Shown: in pieces, positions 7,765-16,277 of the stretch
Position numbering within the stretch: position 1 is the first letter of the stretch
Layout of the letters: each line of letters begins with the position of its first letter
Assembly: GCF_040790665.1 (NCBI RefSeq)
Contig: NZ_CP160849.1
Location: 1,823,501 to 1,887,500 of the forward strand
Reading direction: 5' to 3'
From: Sulfitobacter pontiacus
GTDB lineage: Bacteria > Pseudomonadota > Alphaproteobacteria > Rhodobacterales > Rhodobacteraceae
Length of the DNA stretch: 64,000 bases
Notes under the pieces: generated by a model
Told to the model about the DNA's origin: nothing
Databases searched by the model: none
Seen by the model: the letters and a program-made list of their open reading frames with translations, nothing else
Position numbers and translations under genes: made by a program

Positions 7765-9131
7765 CCTCGATGTCGCTGCGCTCTCGGCTGTTCATGCTGA
7801 TCCTGCCGCCGCTGCTGCTGCTTTCGATCGTTCTGGGGTTTTGGCGCTTTGAAGTGGCGCAGCGCACCTCTGAAACCCTGTTCGACCGGAGCCTGCTGGC
7901 CGCGGCCTTGGCAATCTCTCGCGATGTGGCAATCTCAGGCGGCGATGCGCTTTCTCCCAGCACGCGGGATTTCGTCTCGGACGCGGGGGGCGGGGAGCTT
8001 TTTTACCACGTCACGGGTCCTGGTGGCATCTACATTACCGGCTATGCCTATCCGCCCGTTTCCGGCGGCCGGGCAGGCGAGGATCGGCTGGACTACACGA
8101 AGGCGGAATATCGGGGCGAGCCCGTGCGGGTTTTGCGGATGCGAGAGAGTACGACCATCGGCAACCTCACGGGCGATACGATCGTCACCGTCTGGCAAAG
8201 GGACAGTGATCGCAATGCCTTTGCCGCCGCTCTGGCGCGCCGCGCGGCGGCGTTGATCGCCAGCCTGATGGCAGCCCTTGCTTTGGTGGTCTGGTTCGGG
8301 GTGAAGATCGGCCTGCGCCCCTTGAACGATTTGCAAGATGCGATCCAACACCGATCCCCCGATGACCTGCGCGATATCCGTCGCCCGGTCCCGGCCGAGG
8401 TCTTTGGTATTGTCGCCACTTTGAACCGGCTTTTCGGGCAGGTGCGCCAGAGCATTGAGGACCATCAGGTCTTTATCTCCAACGCCGCGCATCAGCTGCG
8501 CAACCCCGCCTCCGCACTGTTGTCATTGGCCGAGGTTTTGCCAGATGTCAGCGACCCGCAAGAGCGTCGCCTGCGCGAACGTGAATTGATTGCCGCCGCA
8601 CGTAAATCGGCGCGGCTCGCCAATCAGTTGTTGTCTCTCGAACGGTTGCGCTACGACGAGGCACCAACATTCGATAGACTGGAACTTAACGCTGTCGCTG
8701 CCGAAGTCTGCCGCGACTTTGCCCCGACGGTCCTGTCGCGGGACATAGGCTTTGGCTTCGAGCCATATCCTGCCCCTTTGCCGGTGAATGGCGACAGCGT
8801 GCTGATGGGTGAGGCGATCACAAATCTACTTGAAAACGCATTGTCCCATGGGGGCCCAGGCCTCTCAGCGATCCGCGTGAGCACCGTGGCCGAGGCGGGG
8901 TATGCGGTGCTGACCGTACAAGATGACGGCATCGGCATCCCCAAAGACAGCACGCAGGCCGCGTTTCAACGGTTCGGTCAATTAAGCGAAGGGGAGGGCA
9001 GCGGGCTTGGGCTTGCCATCGTTCAGGATGTCCTGCGCCGTCACGGTGGTGACGTCGAGCTGTTGCCGCAGGAGCGGGGGTTGGTCGTGCGGTTGAAAGT
9101 CCCGTTGGTGTCGCCGGTCGCAAAGCCCTGA
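7761..9131 (+). CDS. tctE: sensor histidine kinase, TctE-like
   Basis: 456 residues from the ATG overlapping the tctD stop; the open frame extends upstream to 7569 but that part runs inside tctD. A first membrane helix (LFMLILPPLLLLSIVLGFW), an extracytoplasmic sensor of about 130 residues (2CSK_N type), a second helix near 155-180, HAMP-like linker, H-box ISNAAHQLRNPAS (His near 245), N-box LLENALSHGG and G-boxes DDGIGIP and GSGLGLAIV. It presumably senses an external carboxylate and phosphorylates TctD. Confidence 0.9.
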   Translation: MTSMSLRSRLFMLILPPLLLLSIVLGFWRFEVAQRTSETLFDRSLLAAALAISRDVAISGGDALSPSTRDFVSDAGGGELFYHVTGPGGIYITGYAYPPVSGGRAGEDRLDYTKAEYRGEPVRVLRMRESTTIGNLTGDTIVTVWQRDSDRNAFAAALARRAAALIASLMAALALVVWFGVKIGLRPLNDLQDAIQHRSPDDLRDIRRPVPAEVFGIVATLNRLFGQVRQSIEDHQVFISNAAHQLRNPASALLSLAEVLPDVSDPQERRLRERELIAAARKSARLANQLLSLERLRYDEAPTFDRLELNAVAAEVCRDFAPTVLSRDIGFGFEPYPAPLPVNGDSVLMGEAITNLLENALSHGGPGLSAIRVSTVAEAGYAVLTVQDDGIGIPKDSTQAAFQRFGQLSEGEGSGLGLAIVQDVLRRHGGDVELLPQERGLVVRLKVPLVSPVAKP

Positions 9132-9492
9132 CACAAACAGCGCGCCGCTTACTACTCAAATTCGTGTACCCAGTTACATAGGTAAATGCATCGATCCTGT
9201 CGACTGCGTCTTTGTTTGGTGCAGACTTACCGTTCTAAATCAAATTCGCTTGCTTGCAGGTATTTAGCTTTATGCAATTCGGTTTCTTGGTCTGCAAGCG
9301 GCGCATAGGGAGCGGCAAGGCGACAGAGTTCCGATCGTGCGACAAAGCACGAATTGCCGTTTTGGGCGGATTGCGGACCTTCGCTGCAGGTGCGAAGCTT
9401 GGGGAAGGCAATGGTGAAAGCGGGCGTATCACGAGCGGCTAAGACTTCATTGTCTTTCTAAAAAGCTGGCCTGCCCAAAGTCGACAGATCCA
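9132..9492. other. 361-base gap, no gene recognised
   Basis: Between the kinase stop and the IS256 target duplication. Lower GC than the neighbours near 9170-9290 (AT-rich at 9235-9285). Short frames of about 62-65 codons exist on both strands but none has a ribosome site or a recognisable product. It may be remnant DNA; nothing firm can be assigned. Confidence 0.4.
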
Positions 9493-9501
9493 CGTGCCGG
9501 T
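9493..9501. repeat. 9-bp target duplication, left copy (CGTGCCGGT)
   Basis: CGTGCCGGT directly precedes the left end of the IS256-family element and is repeated exactly at 10818-10826 directly after the right end. Length fits the 8-9 bp duplications made by this family. Confidence 0.85.
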
Positions 9502-10817
9502 GGGACTATCCTGAATTTTGTGCGCTGACGTGGTAACTGCTCACAGAGGAGACCCACGTATGAGCATCGACAAAGACTTGCTAGACCGTCTGATGGAAGG
9601 GCGTTCACCCGGTGACCTGTTTGGCAAGAACGGCATCCTGGCGGAGCTGACCAAGGCGCTGGCGGAACGCGCGCTGAGCACAGAGATGGATGTCCATCTC
9701 GATGAAGAGCGCGCAGATGATGCGTCTGAGGGCCAGAACCAGCCGCCCAATCGGCGCAATGGCAGCAGCCAGAAGACCGTGACCATGGACAGCGGCAAGG
9801 TGGTTCTGGACATTCCCCGCGACCGGAACGGCACCTTCGATCCGATGCTGATCGCGAAGTATCAGCGGCGCTTTCCTGAATTCGACCGCAAGATTGTCAG
9901 CATGTATGCCCGGGGAATGACGACCCGAGAGATCCAGGGGCATATCGAGGAAATCTACGGCGTCGAGGCCTCGCCCAGCCTGATTTCCGCGATCACCGAC
10001 GCGGTCATGGAGGAGGTCACCGCCTGGCAGAACCGCCCGCTGGATCCCTGCTATCCGATCGTCTTCATGGACGCGATCCGGGTCAATATCCGCAGCGACG
10101 GGGCGGTCTCGAACAAGGCGGTCTTCGTGGCCCTCGCGGTGCTGCCGGATGGCACGCGGGACGTTCTGGGCCTGTGGTTTCAGGCCAATGAGGGCGCGAA
10201 GTTCTGGGCCAAAGTGCTCAGCGACCTGCGCAACAGGGGCGTCCAGGACATCCTCATCGCCGTCGTGGACGGGCTGAAGGGCTTTCCCCAGGCCATCGAG
10301 GCCGCATTCCCCCAGACTCGGGTCCAGACCTGCATCGTCCATCTGCTGCGCCATTCCATGAACTTCGCCAGCTACAGGGACCGCAAGGCCGTCGCCGCCG
10401 CCCTAAAGGCGATCTACACGGCCGTGGACGTCGAGGCGGCAGAACTGGCTCTGGCTGAGTTCGAGGACAGCGATCTGGCAAGGCAGTATCCGGCGATCGC
10501 GCCGAGCTGGCGCCGGGCCTGGAACGAGGTCATCCCGTTCCTCGATTACCCGCCCGAGGTCCGCAGGCTGATCTACACCACGAATTCCATTGAGGCCTTG
10601 AACTCGAAAATTCGCCGTGCCGTCAGAACCCGAGGTCATTTCCCAAGCGACGACGCTGCGGCGAAATTGATCTATCTGGCGCTCAATGCTACATCGACCG
10701 AGTGGAAGCGTTCGGTCCGCGAATGGCACGCTGTCAGATCTCAGCTTGCCATCATGTTCGAAGACCGCTTCCCGATGGCGTAAGAAAACGCGTCACGCAC
10801 AAAATTCTGCACAGTCT
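9502..10817 (+). mobile_element. complete IS256-family insertion sequence
   Basis: 1316 bases with one transposase gene. The ends are imperfect inverted repeats: left GACTATCCTGAATTTTGTGC (9504 on) against the right end read backwards, GACTGTGCAGAATTTTGTGC (10816 down), both continuing to a TGACG block, with one extra base on the left. The element is bordered by an exact 9-bp direct repeat. Intact transposase, intact ends and perfect duplication point to recent insertion and possible activity. No interrupted reading frame could be recognised when the flanks are joined. Confidence 0.88.
9560..10783 (+). CDS. IS256 family transposase
   Basis: 407 residues, full length for the family. GAGGAG lies eight to ten bases before the ATG at 9560; an in-frame ATG at 9518 has no such site. 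The DDE triad is in place: Asp in IVFMDAIRV, Asp in AVVDGLKGFPQAI with the family's following Gly-Leu-Lys, and Glu in YTTNSIEALNSKIR; the C/H region (CIVHLLRHSMNF) between them is typical. No frameshift or stop. It moves the element by a copy-paste mechanism with a circular intermediate in studied members. Confidence 0.95.
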   Translation: MSIDKDLLDRLMEGRSPGDLFGKNGILAELTKALAERALSTEMDVHLDEERADDASEGQNQPPNRRNGSSQKTVTMDSGKVVLDIPRDRNGTFDPMLIAKYQRRFPEFDRKIVSMYARGMTTREIQGHIEEIYGVEASPSLISAITDAVMEEVTAWQNRPLDPCYPIVFMDAIRVNIRSDGAVSNKAVFVALAVLPDGTRDVLGLWFQANEGAKFWAKVLSDLRNRGVQDILIAVVDGLKGFPQAIEAAFPQTRVQTCIVHLLRHSMNFASYRDRKAVAAALKAIYTAVDVEAAELALAEFEDSDLARQYPAIAPSWRRAWNEVIPFLDYPPEVRRLIYTTNSIEALNSKIRRAVRTRGHFPSDDAAAKLIYLALNATSTEWKRSVREWHAVRSQLAIMFEDRFPMA

Positions 10818-10826
10818 CGTGCCGGT
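10818..10826. repeat. 9-bp target duplication, right copy (CGTGCCGGT)
   Basis: Exact copy of 9493-9501 on the far side of the IS256-family element. Confidence 0.85.
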
Positions 10827-10949
10827 TTGTTCGATTTCAGAAAAGCAGGCGGATGCACGATACAGGAGCTTGCTATTTTCTTTGCCAGTGGACCGCGATC
10901 GCTTGAACGTGGGACTAGAGCCATCTTTCAAACGACCGCGGCACTGCGA

Positions 10950-11798
10950 TTACTTCCCGGTGAAAGTGTATTTGCCTTCTGCCCGCACATACAGCATGCA
11001 ATCATCTTCGATCTGGCAAGACAGATCATATGATCCGCCTGTTTCAGAGCCGAAATAGCTGCCGGGAACTAGATCGCTTTCTGTGGAGCCTTCCGGGACG
11101 GTTAGGTCCGTTTTGCCGGAGATTGTGACAGCGCGCAGCAATCCAGCATTGCTTTCGAGCGTGCCGGAAGTTCCTGCCGGAATTTTCAGGAATGTTGCAT
11201 TGGCTGCGCTGCTCTCTCCCCAAAGGTAGGCGAGCTGTGGGGCGGCGGTGTTGTCCTTGGCGGCAGGCTGATCGATCCATGTCACATCATCCGTGCTTAG
11301 CCAGACAACGTTGCTTGAATCCAAATTCACTGGAAGTTCATGGTTGTCAAAAGCCTCTTCGGTCGGCCGGACCAGATATGGCCCTTCGAGGATCTCCAAA
11401 AAGATCGTTGCGCCGCCCTCTGCCGCCGCAGATGTGATGTGAGGCTCACCCGCCGGCTGTGACCAAAAAGAGCCCGGCCCCATCCACATGTTTGCGGCAT
11501 CGGGATCATCATTGTGGACAGCACCTTCGATAACGATGCCCCGATAGGTAATGTTGTGAATATGGGGCGGCGAAGAAAAGTTCTCTCCGAATTTGATAAT
11601 GGCACCGGTGGGCACGTCTTTGGCGATATCCCCCCAGAGCACGCCGGCCTGAGGTGCTGCGTCTCCGCGTGCTGGGTTGAGCGGCTGATAAGTAACATCC
11701 GAAAATTTCACGATCTCGGTGGCTTCTTGTGCAACGGATTGCTGCGAACTTAGCGACAGGGCTATTGCGGCTATGGGCAGAACGGAGTGTTTCATCAT
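10950..11798 (-). CDS. secreted DUF4437 (bicupin-like) protein
   Basis: 282 residues from the double ATG after GTATATGAC; the frame continues upstream to 12179 but there it crosses the divergent LysR gene. A signal peptide ([24 protein letters not shown]) targets it to the periplasm. The N-terminal cupin keeps likely metal ligands (PPHIHN, VIEG, GEPHIT); the C-terminal half has the cupin strand pattern but lost the histidines. This matches the DUF4437 family; activity unknown. A final CQIEDDC pair may form a disulfide. Lower GC than core genes. Divergent from a LysR regulator that probably controls it. Confidence 0.8.
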   Translation of the reverse strand: MMKHSVLPIAAIALSLSSQQSVAQEATEIVKFSDVTYQPLNPARGDAAPQAGVLWGDIAKDVPTGAIIKFGENFSSPPHIHNITYRGIVIEGAVHNDDPDAANMWMGPGSFWSQPAGEPHITSAAAEGGATIFLEILEGPYLVRPTEEAFDNHELPVNLDSSNVVWLSTDDVTWIDQPAAKDNTAAPQLAYLWGESSAANATFLKIPAGTSGTLESNAGLLRAVTISGKTDLTVPEGSTESDLVPGSYFGSETGGSYDLSCQIEDDCMLYVRAEGKYTFTGK

Positions 11799-11893
11799 GT
11801 CATATACTTTCGTGGTTAAAGCGTCTTGGCTCGTTGCCGGGAGTGAGATACTATGAAACCAAAGAATGATAATGGCTTCAAAAAATAATATAC

Positions 11894-11912
11894 TATTTGG
11901 CTGTGGCAAATA
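11894..11912. promoter_or_regulatory. candidate LysR operator abutting the LysR start codon
   Basis: TATTTG-GCTGTGG-CAAATA is a perfect 6-bp inverted repeat with a 7-base spacer, containing a T-N11-A core, ending at the base before the ATG of the LysR gene within the divergent promoter. Site form and place fit an autoregulatory LysR box; occupancy is inferred. Confidence 0.5.
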
Positions 11913-12815
11913 ATGATTAGCGATCTGAAATTGCTGGAATTGTTCGTTCGGGCAGCGCGGTTGGGAGCTATCGGTAAGGCCGGTGCAGAGTTTGGTTTGT
12001 CGCCGACGAGCGCGACGCAACGCATTCAGGCACTCGAATCCGAAGTGGGCGCGCAGCTTTTGCACCGGACAACTCGAAGCGTCAGCGTGACGCTTGAAGG
12101 GGAGCGCTTGCTGAAACATGCAGAGCGGATTTTCGAGACGGTGCAGGACGCCATGCTTGACGTAAGTGGCGAAAATCAAGTCCTGCGCGGCACTCTAAGA
12201 TTGGCTGGCCCTGCCTCATTCGGGCGGAAGTACATTGCGCCATTTGTGACGGAATTCTTGTCGATGCATCCGGGTTTGACCGTGCAACTCCACCTTAGTG
12301 ATACGGTTTTCGACATCGTGGATAACGGGTTCGATTGTGCTATCCGGTTGGGTGCTCTGGAAAGTTCGAGCCTCAAGGCGCAAAAGCTTAGTTCATGTCC
12401 ACGTATTCTGGTTGCTGCGCCAGACTACCTAAAAGCGATGGGCACGCCACAAACGCCACAGGACCTGGTTCATTTTGACTGCGTAATTCGCGATGCATTG
12501 CAGAATTGGAGGTTCAAAGGGCCTCATGGGGAGGAAGATGCCGTCAAAGTCGCGGGCCGTTTTGTGACCAATCTTGCAGAGGGTGTTACCGAAGCTGCCA
12601 TTTCCGGCTTTGGCATCGCGCGCAAATGTACATGGGAAGTTGCCGAGCATCTTGAAAGTGGTGAACTGGTAACTGTCCTAGACAGATATAGCGTAGCGCC
12701 GGAGTGGAACATTCACTTCATGCGCCCGCCCGGCGGGATCGAGCCGCTTCGGGTCCGGCAATTCAGATCGTTTATCAAACAAAAGATGGCGCAGGTGCCG
12801 GCTTTGGGGCAGTGA
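11913..12815 (+). CDS. LysR family transcriptional regulator
   Basis: 300 residues. The winged helix-turn-helix occupies 1-60 ([33 protein letters not shown]), then linker helix and the effector domain (90-290) starting with [17 protein letters not shown]. This resembles the DsdC/GcvA-like group that controls one divergent gene. Divergent from the DUF4437 gene by 114 AT-rich bases that carry an inverted repeat ending at its start codon. GC is clearly lower than in core genes, suggesting acquisition with the block. Confidence 0.92.
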   Translation: MISDLKLLELFVRAARLGAIGKAGAEFGLSPTSATQRIQALESEVGAQLLHRTTRSVSVTLEGERLLKHAERIFETVQDAMLDVSGENQVLRGTLRLAGPASFGRKYIAPFVTEFLSMHPGLTVQLHLSDTVFDIVDNGFDCAIRLGALESSSLKAQKLSSCPRILVAAPDYLKAMGTPQTPQDLVHFDCVIRDALQNWRFKGPHGEEDAVKVAGRFVTNLAEGVTEAAISGFGIARKCTWEVAEHLESGELVTVLDRYSVAPEWNIHFMRPPGGIEPLRVRQFRSFIKQKMAQVPALGQ

Positions 12816-12961
12816 AGCGGTTTTTACAATGACCGGTAACTTGCGACCCCGACCGAACGGCGCCGTTTTGGATTATGGTGCCCGATATACACAGCAGGGC
12901 ATATATGGCGGCCGGATTGGATTGGACTGGGCGTGAGATTGACCTCAAGGCGTTCGTCAAC

Positions 12962-13007
12962 AAGCGTCTCATGTTTTCACAAAATGAGACGCTTACATTT
13001 GTGAAAA
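12962..13007. repeat. two interleaved perfect inverted repeats
   Basis: Arm A AAGCGTCTCAT (12962-12972) pairs with ATGAGACGCTT (12984-12994); arm B TTTTCACAAA (12974-12983), inside the loop of A, pairs with TTTGTGAAAA (12998-13007). Order A-B-A'-B'. Both stems are perfect (11 and 10 bp). With loops of 1, 0 and 3 bases both full stems cannot easily form together in RNA, so they are alternatives, or half-sites for a DNA-binding protein or recombinase. Confidence 0.75.
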
Positions 13008-13035
13008 TGTTCGTGTTTCGCTATGCTTTATAAGC

Positions 13036-13329
13036 CTAATTCAGCACGTCAGCCCATTCGGGGTGTTTTCGAAACTGTGAGGCGGCGAAGGGGCACAGCG
13101 GCACGATCTTTTTGCTTTGCTCTCGCATGTCAGCGACAATTTGTTCGATAAGCATCTGCCCGTACCCGCGACCCCGCAAGGCGTCGTCGACTTCGGTGTG
13201 GTCGATGATGACGATCTTATCTCCAGCCTTGGAGAAGGTCGACACGGCCTCGCCATCCTTGGTTCGGAGGACATAGCGTCCCCCTGTTTCTCCGTCTTCA
13301 AAATCCACCTGCATGAGGATCTCCGTCAA
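13036..13329 (-). CDS. small GNAT-type N-acetyltransferase (YjdJ-like)
   Basis: 97 residues, the size of the minimal GNAT family (PF14542-like). It shows IIDHTEVDDALRGRGYGQML, the acetyl-CoA binding loop (R-G-x-G-Y/x-G), and ends with the typical IVPLCPFAASQFRKHPEW motif. Members are small single-domain acetyltransferases of unknown substrate. Read 15 bases after the TrxR-like gene and likely co-transcribed with it. Confidence 0.88.
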   Translation of the reverse strand: MTEILMQVDFEDGETGGRYVLRTKDGEAVSTFSKAGDKIVIIDHTEVDDALRGRGYGQMLIEQIVADMREQSKKIVPLCPFAASQFRKHPEWADVLN

Positions 13330-13344
13330 GTTTTCAACTGGGGT

Positions 13345-14955
13345 TCAGCTATTCAAATGGTTCCAGACCTCGCTCATGACGACCGAGCCTTCGCCCACCG
13401 ATGACGCCACTCGCTTGACCGAGCCGGACCGCACGTCGCCAACTGCAAAAATGCCGTGGGTCGATGTTTCAAACGGCGACCGGCCACCGTTTTCGGTGCC
13501 TGTCAGAACGAAGCCCTTATCGTCTAACGCGGCGTGCCCGGCCAGCCACTCTGTATTGGGTGCCGCCCCCGCCATGATGAAAACTGTGCGGCTGTCATAG
13601 CGATGGTGCGTGCTGTCGGCTTTGTTTTTCACTGTTACTGCGGATAGCTTTTCATCGCCATGCAGATCGGAAATTTCTGCTTGGTAATGGATCGTGATCC
13701 GTGGATCGGCCTCAAGACGCGACGACAGATAGTCCGACATAGAGGCGGCAAGGCTGCCGGAGCGCACCAGAAGATGCACATGCGCAGCTGTGCGGCTGAG
13801 GAACATGGCCGCTTGGCCCGCGGAATTGCCGCCGCCTACAACGATGGCATCCGAGTTTCGGCAAAACCGAGCTTCCATTTCTGTGGCGGCATAATAAACG
13901 CCAACGCCTTCGAATTCTTCCAGTCGCGGGATCGGCAGCTTGCGATACTGAACACCCGTAGCCACCACAATCGACCGTGCACAGAGTTCGCGTCTGTTTG
14001 AACAGGTCGCGTAAAAGCGGTCGTCGCGATAGGCTAATGCCTCGATCCGCAATGGCATGGCAAATCGGGTGCCGAATTTCATCGCTTGGACTTCGCCGCG
14101 CCAGACAAGGTCTCCACCTGAAATTCCCGTTGGAAATCCCATGTAGTTTTCGATCCGGCTGGACGTGCCTGCCTGTCCACCGATGGCGATATCTTCTGCG
14201 ACGACGGCAGATAGCCCCTCGGCACCGGCATACACCCCTGCGGCTACGCCCGCAGGCCCGCCCCCGACAATCAGGACATCGACCACTTCGCCGTTCGGGA
14301 TCACCAGCTCAAGCCCCAATGTCCGAGCGAGCTTTTCCGGCGTCGGATCGTAAATCACCTCACCGCCAAAGATCACCGCAGGGCCACAACCTTGTAGATC
14401 ACAGCTTGTGCGTTCCGCGTCGGCCTCGGCACTATCAAGATCAATCAGTTGCGCCGCGATCCGGTTGCGCTGTGCAAAGACGGCGATCTTCTGAATATCC
14501 TTGTCAACATCCGAGCCGATCAACTTGAGCTCGGTTTGTCCATGCTCGATGTTTCCGCGGCGTCTGGCGGCAAAAACAGTCAAAATTATATCGCTCATCT
14601 CGGGGATGCGGGACATCAATTTAATCAGGTCTGCGTTTTGGACCGCGATCACTGTCGAGGTTTCACACGCCCTCATTTGGATCATCGACACCGCACCGGA
14701 CAGCGTCCCGATTTCACCGGTAAATTGGGATGGCCCCATCGTGGCCGCGATTGTCCGCTCCTGCGTAATCGGATGCACAACCTCTAGCTCGCCGCTTTCA
14801 ATATAAAGCAATTCCTCCAGCGGATCACCGGGTCGAATGATCGTGTCGCCTGCGGCATAGGTCCGTATCGTTCCAACCTGTCGCAGCGCTTCGACATGGT
14901 CCGCATGCAAGGGCGTCCGCTGCATCTGACTAAGATCGTTGGCAAAGCTTTCCAT
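13345..14955 (-). CDS. cNMP-binding domain / thioredoxin reductase-like flavoprotein
   Basis: 536 residues in three parts. Residues 20-130 form a cyclic-nucleotide-binding beta roll (GEIGTLSG near 80). Residues 138-215 look like a thioredoxin/glutaredoxin-like segment. Residues 224-536 are a TrxR-type FAD/NADPH oxidoreductase with GGGPAG (231-236), GGGNSAG (374-380) and a C-terminal GIFAVGDVR. The redox CxxC expected before the NADPH motif is replaced by YYAATEME (354-361), so it is not an ordinary thioredoxin reductase. Ligand control through the N-terminal domain is inferred. GGGA precedes the ATG. Confidence 0.85.
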   Translation of the reverse strand: MESFANDLSQMQRTPLHADHVEALRQVGTIRTYAAGDTIIRPGDPLEELLYIESGELEVVHPITQERTIAATMGPSQFTGEIGTLSGAVSMIQMRACETSTVIAVQNADLIKLMSRIPEMSDIILTVFAARRRGNIEHGQTELKLIGSDVDKDIQKIAVFAQRNRIAAQLIDLDSAEADAERTSCDLQGCGPAVIFGGEVIYDPTPEKLARTLGLELVIPNGEVVDVLIVGGGPAGVAAGVYAGAEGLSAVVAEDIAIGGQAGTSSRIENYMGFPTGISGGDLVWRGEVQAMKFGTRFAMPLRIEALAYRDDRFYATCSNRRELCARSIVVATGVQYRKLPIPRLEEFEGVGVYYAATEMEARFCRNSDAIVVGGGNSAGQAAMFLSRTAAHVHLLVRSGSLAASMSDYLSSRLEADPRITIHYQAEISDLHGDEKLSAVTVKNKADSTHHRYDSRTVFIMAGAAPNTEWLAGHAALDDKGFVLTGTENGGRSPFETSTHGIFAVGDVRSGSVKRVASSVGEGSVVMSEVWNHLNS

Positions 14956-15087
14956 GCTTGGCGTCCCTTTTCGCTATTTGTTGGTTGCTCTCGGCGCGTC
15001 GCACCCCCGTTGATGAGAATAAACGCATGATGCACAGGCGCTCAATGAACCTTATGTTACAGGCATGCCGCACGTTATTTCCGTCGC

Positions 15088-15117
15088 ATATTCGGGCGGC
15101 CTGAACCGCCCGGATAT
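15088..15117 (-). terminator. hairpin downstream of the oxygenase gene
   Basis: A 12-bp stem (ATATTCGGGCGG with CCGCCCGGATAT, one G-T pair) and 6-base loop begins 28 bases after the minus-strand oxygenase stop. No clear T-run follows, so termination is possible but not sure. Confidence 0.45.
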
Positions 15118-15144
15118 ATCGCTATGTTAAGGCACAACCCGGCC

Positions 15145-16056
15145 TTAGAACGGCGCGAAATTGTCAAAATCTTCCGTTGGTACGGACCACCTGTCCTTGG
15201 CCGAGATTTGCGGCGTCGGGGTGCTGCCATGCGGAATTTGTCCGTGTTGACCATACAGCCACAGAACAAAGTTATAGCGTTCGCCTTCAGTGATCGGCTC
15301 GGACGCGTGGGGGACGCTGCCGTGGTGGATCAGGGCGGTGCCGGGTTCAAACGTAAGTTTTTCAACGCGGCGTGAAACCGGATCGATGAAGCTGACGGCC
15401 GAACCGGAGTACCCTTCATCGGGCAGGTTCAGGTTGATGTTCAATGTCACCGCTGAGGCATCCGAATGGGGGCGCAGGGACGTATCTTTGCTGGCCTGCC
15501 ACCGGATAGAGAACCCGAATGTTTGTGTGTCGTAGCCTACAACGTCAGGAAATAGCAGACGAGACACGGGCCGCATGTAGGCGTCCATCATCTCGCGGTA
15601 GAAGCCCTGAAACCCGGGCGCGGCCAGATACCCTTCGGAGCGCGGGTCAAGCATAGCACCACCGCGGTTCAGCACGATCCCGTAAGGGGGGCGCAATGGG
15701 ATGTCCGCATCTGCAACGCCGTCAAGGTATTCACGCAGGGCCGCAAGACGTTCGACGTCAAAGAATTGCGCGCGATAGACGCCGGGGAAGACTTCTTCCC
15801 ACAGGTCCTTGACCGCACCTTCGGCTGTCGGATCTACCCAAGCTTGTTCCACAGCCGCGCGCAGTTTCGGATCGAGAATAGAGCTGTCGAGCTGAGGCAG
15901 CTTAGCCTCGTTCTCCGTCTGCCATTCTGACCAAGCGCGTTCAAACAGATCGCGGTTCTGGTTCCAGAATTGTTGGACAGAGAACTCGCGGTTGAGCATT
16001 TGTTCCCGGCTTGGGCGCGCAATGGCACGGGCTTGTTGAAGAGATGAAAGGGTCAT
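15145..16056 (-). CDS. Fe(II)/2-oxoglutarate-type oxygenase, secondary function unknown
   Basis: 303 residues. The C-terminal half has the facial triad and oxoglutarate residues of the prolyl-4-hydroxylase-like fold: His197-x-Asp199 in LRPHSDASAVT, His250 in HHGSVPHASEP and Arg260 ten residues on in GERYNFVLWL, the same spacing as in PiuC of this window. The N-terminal 120 residues are helical and not recognised. Probably a non-haem iron oxygenase acting on a small molecule or protein. It stands alone on the minus strand between the TrxR-like and quinone reductase genes. Confidence 0.75.
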   Translation of the reverse strand: MTLSSLQQARAIARPSREQMLNREFSVQQFWNQNRDLFERAWSEWQTENEAKLPQLDSSILDPKLRAAVEQAWVDPTAEGAVKDLWEEVFPGVYRAQFFDVERLAALREYLDGVADADIPLRPPYGIVLNRGGAMLDPRSEGYLAAPGFQGFYREMMDAYMRPVSRLLFPDVVGYDTQTFGFSIRWQASKDTSLRPHSDASAVTLNINLNLPDEGYSGSAVSFIDPVSRRVEKLTFEPGTALIHHGSVPHASEPITEGERYNFVLWLYGQHGQIPHGSTPTPQISAKDRWSVPTEDFDNFAPF

Positions 16057-16223
16057 TTAGAAGCATCCTTCTTATGTTGGAGCAGGTTTGATAAGCAGCA
16101 CTTATTGATCTCTCTCAGCTTGATAAACGGGCGTATTTTGTAATCAAAATTCGGTTAATGGATATAATCGTCAGTTCGGGTTGGGACGCAGTTTTTCTTC
16201 AAAATCCTATTTCGGAAAAACGA

Positions 16224-16255
16224 ATGGCGCGGCGAGCCGAAGCCCGCCGCGCCAT
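16224..16255 (-). terminator. Rho-independent terminator of the quinone reductase gene
   Basis: Perfect 11-bp stem (ATGGCGCGGCG with CGCCGCGCCAT), 10-base loop, followed on the minus strand by TCGTTTTTCC. It starts 22 bases after the stop of the upstream minus-strand gene. Confidence 0.85.
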
Positions 16256-16277
16256 GCCGAACGCGCCTTGTGGTGCT

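Noticed and set aside
9235..9442. Short opposing frames of about 62-65 codons before the IS256 element
   Set aside because: No ribosome site, no recognisable sequence; could be decayed DNA but not supportable as genes.
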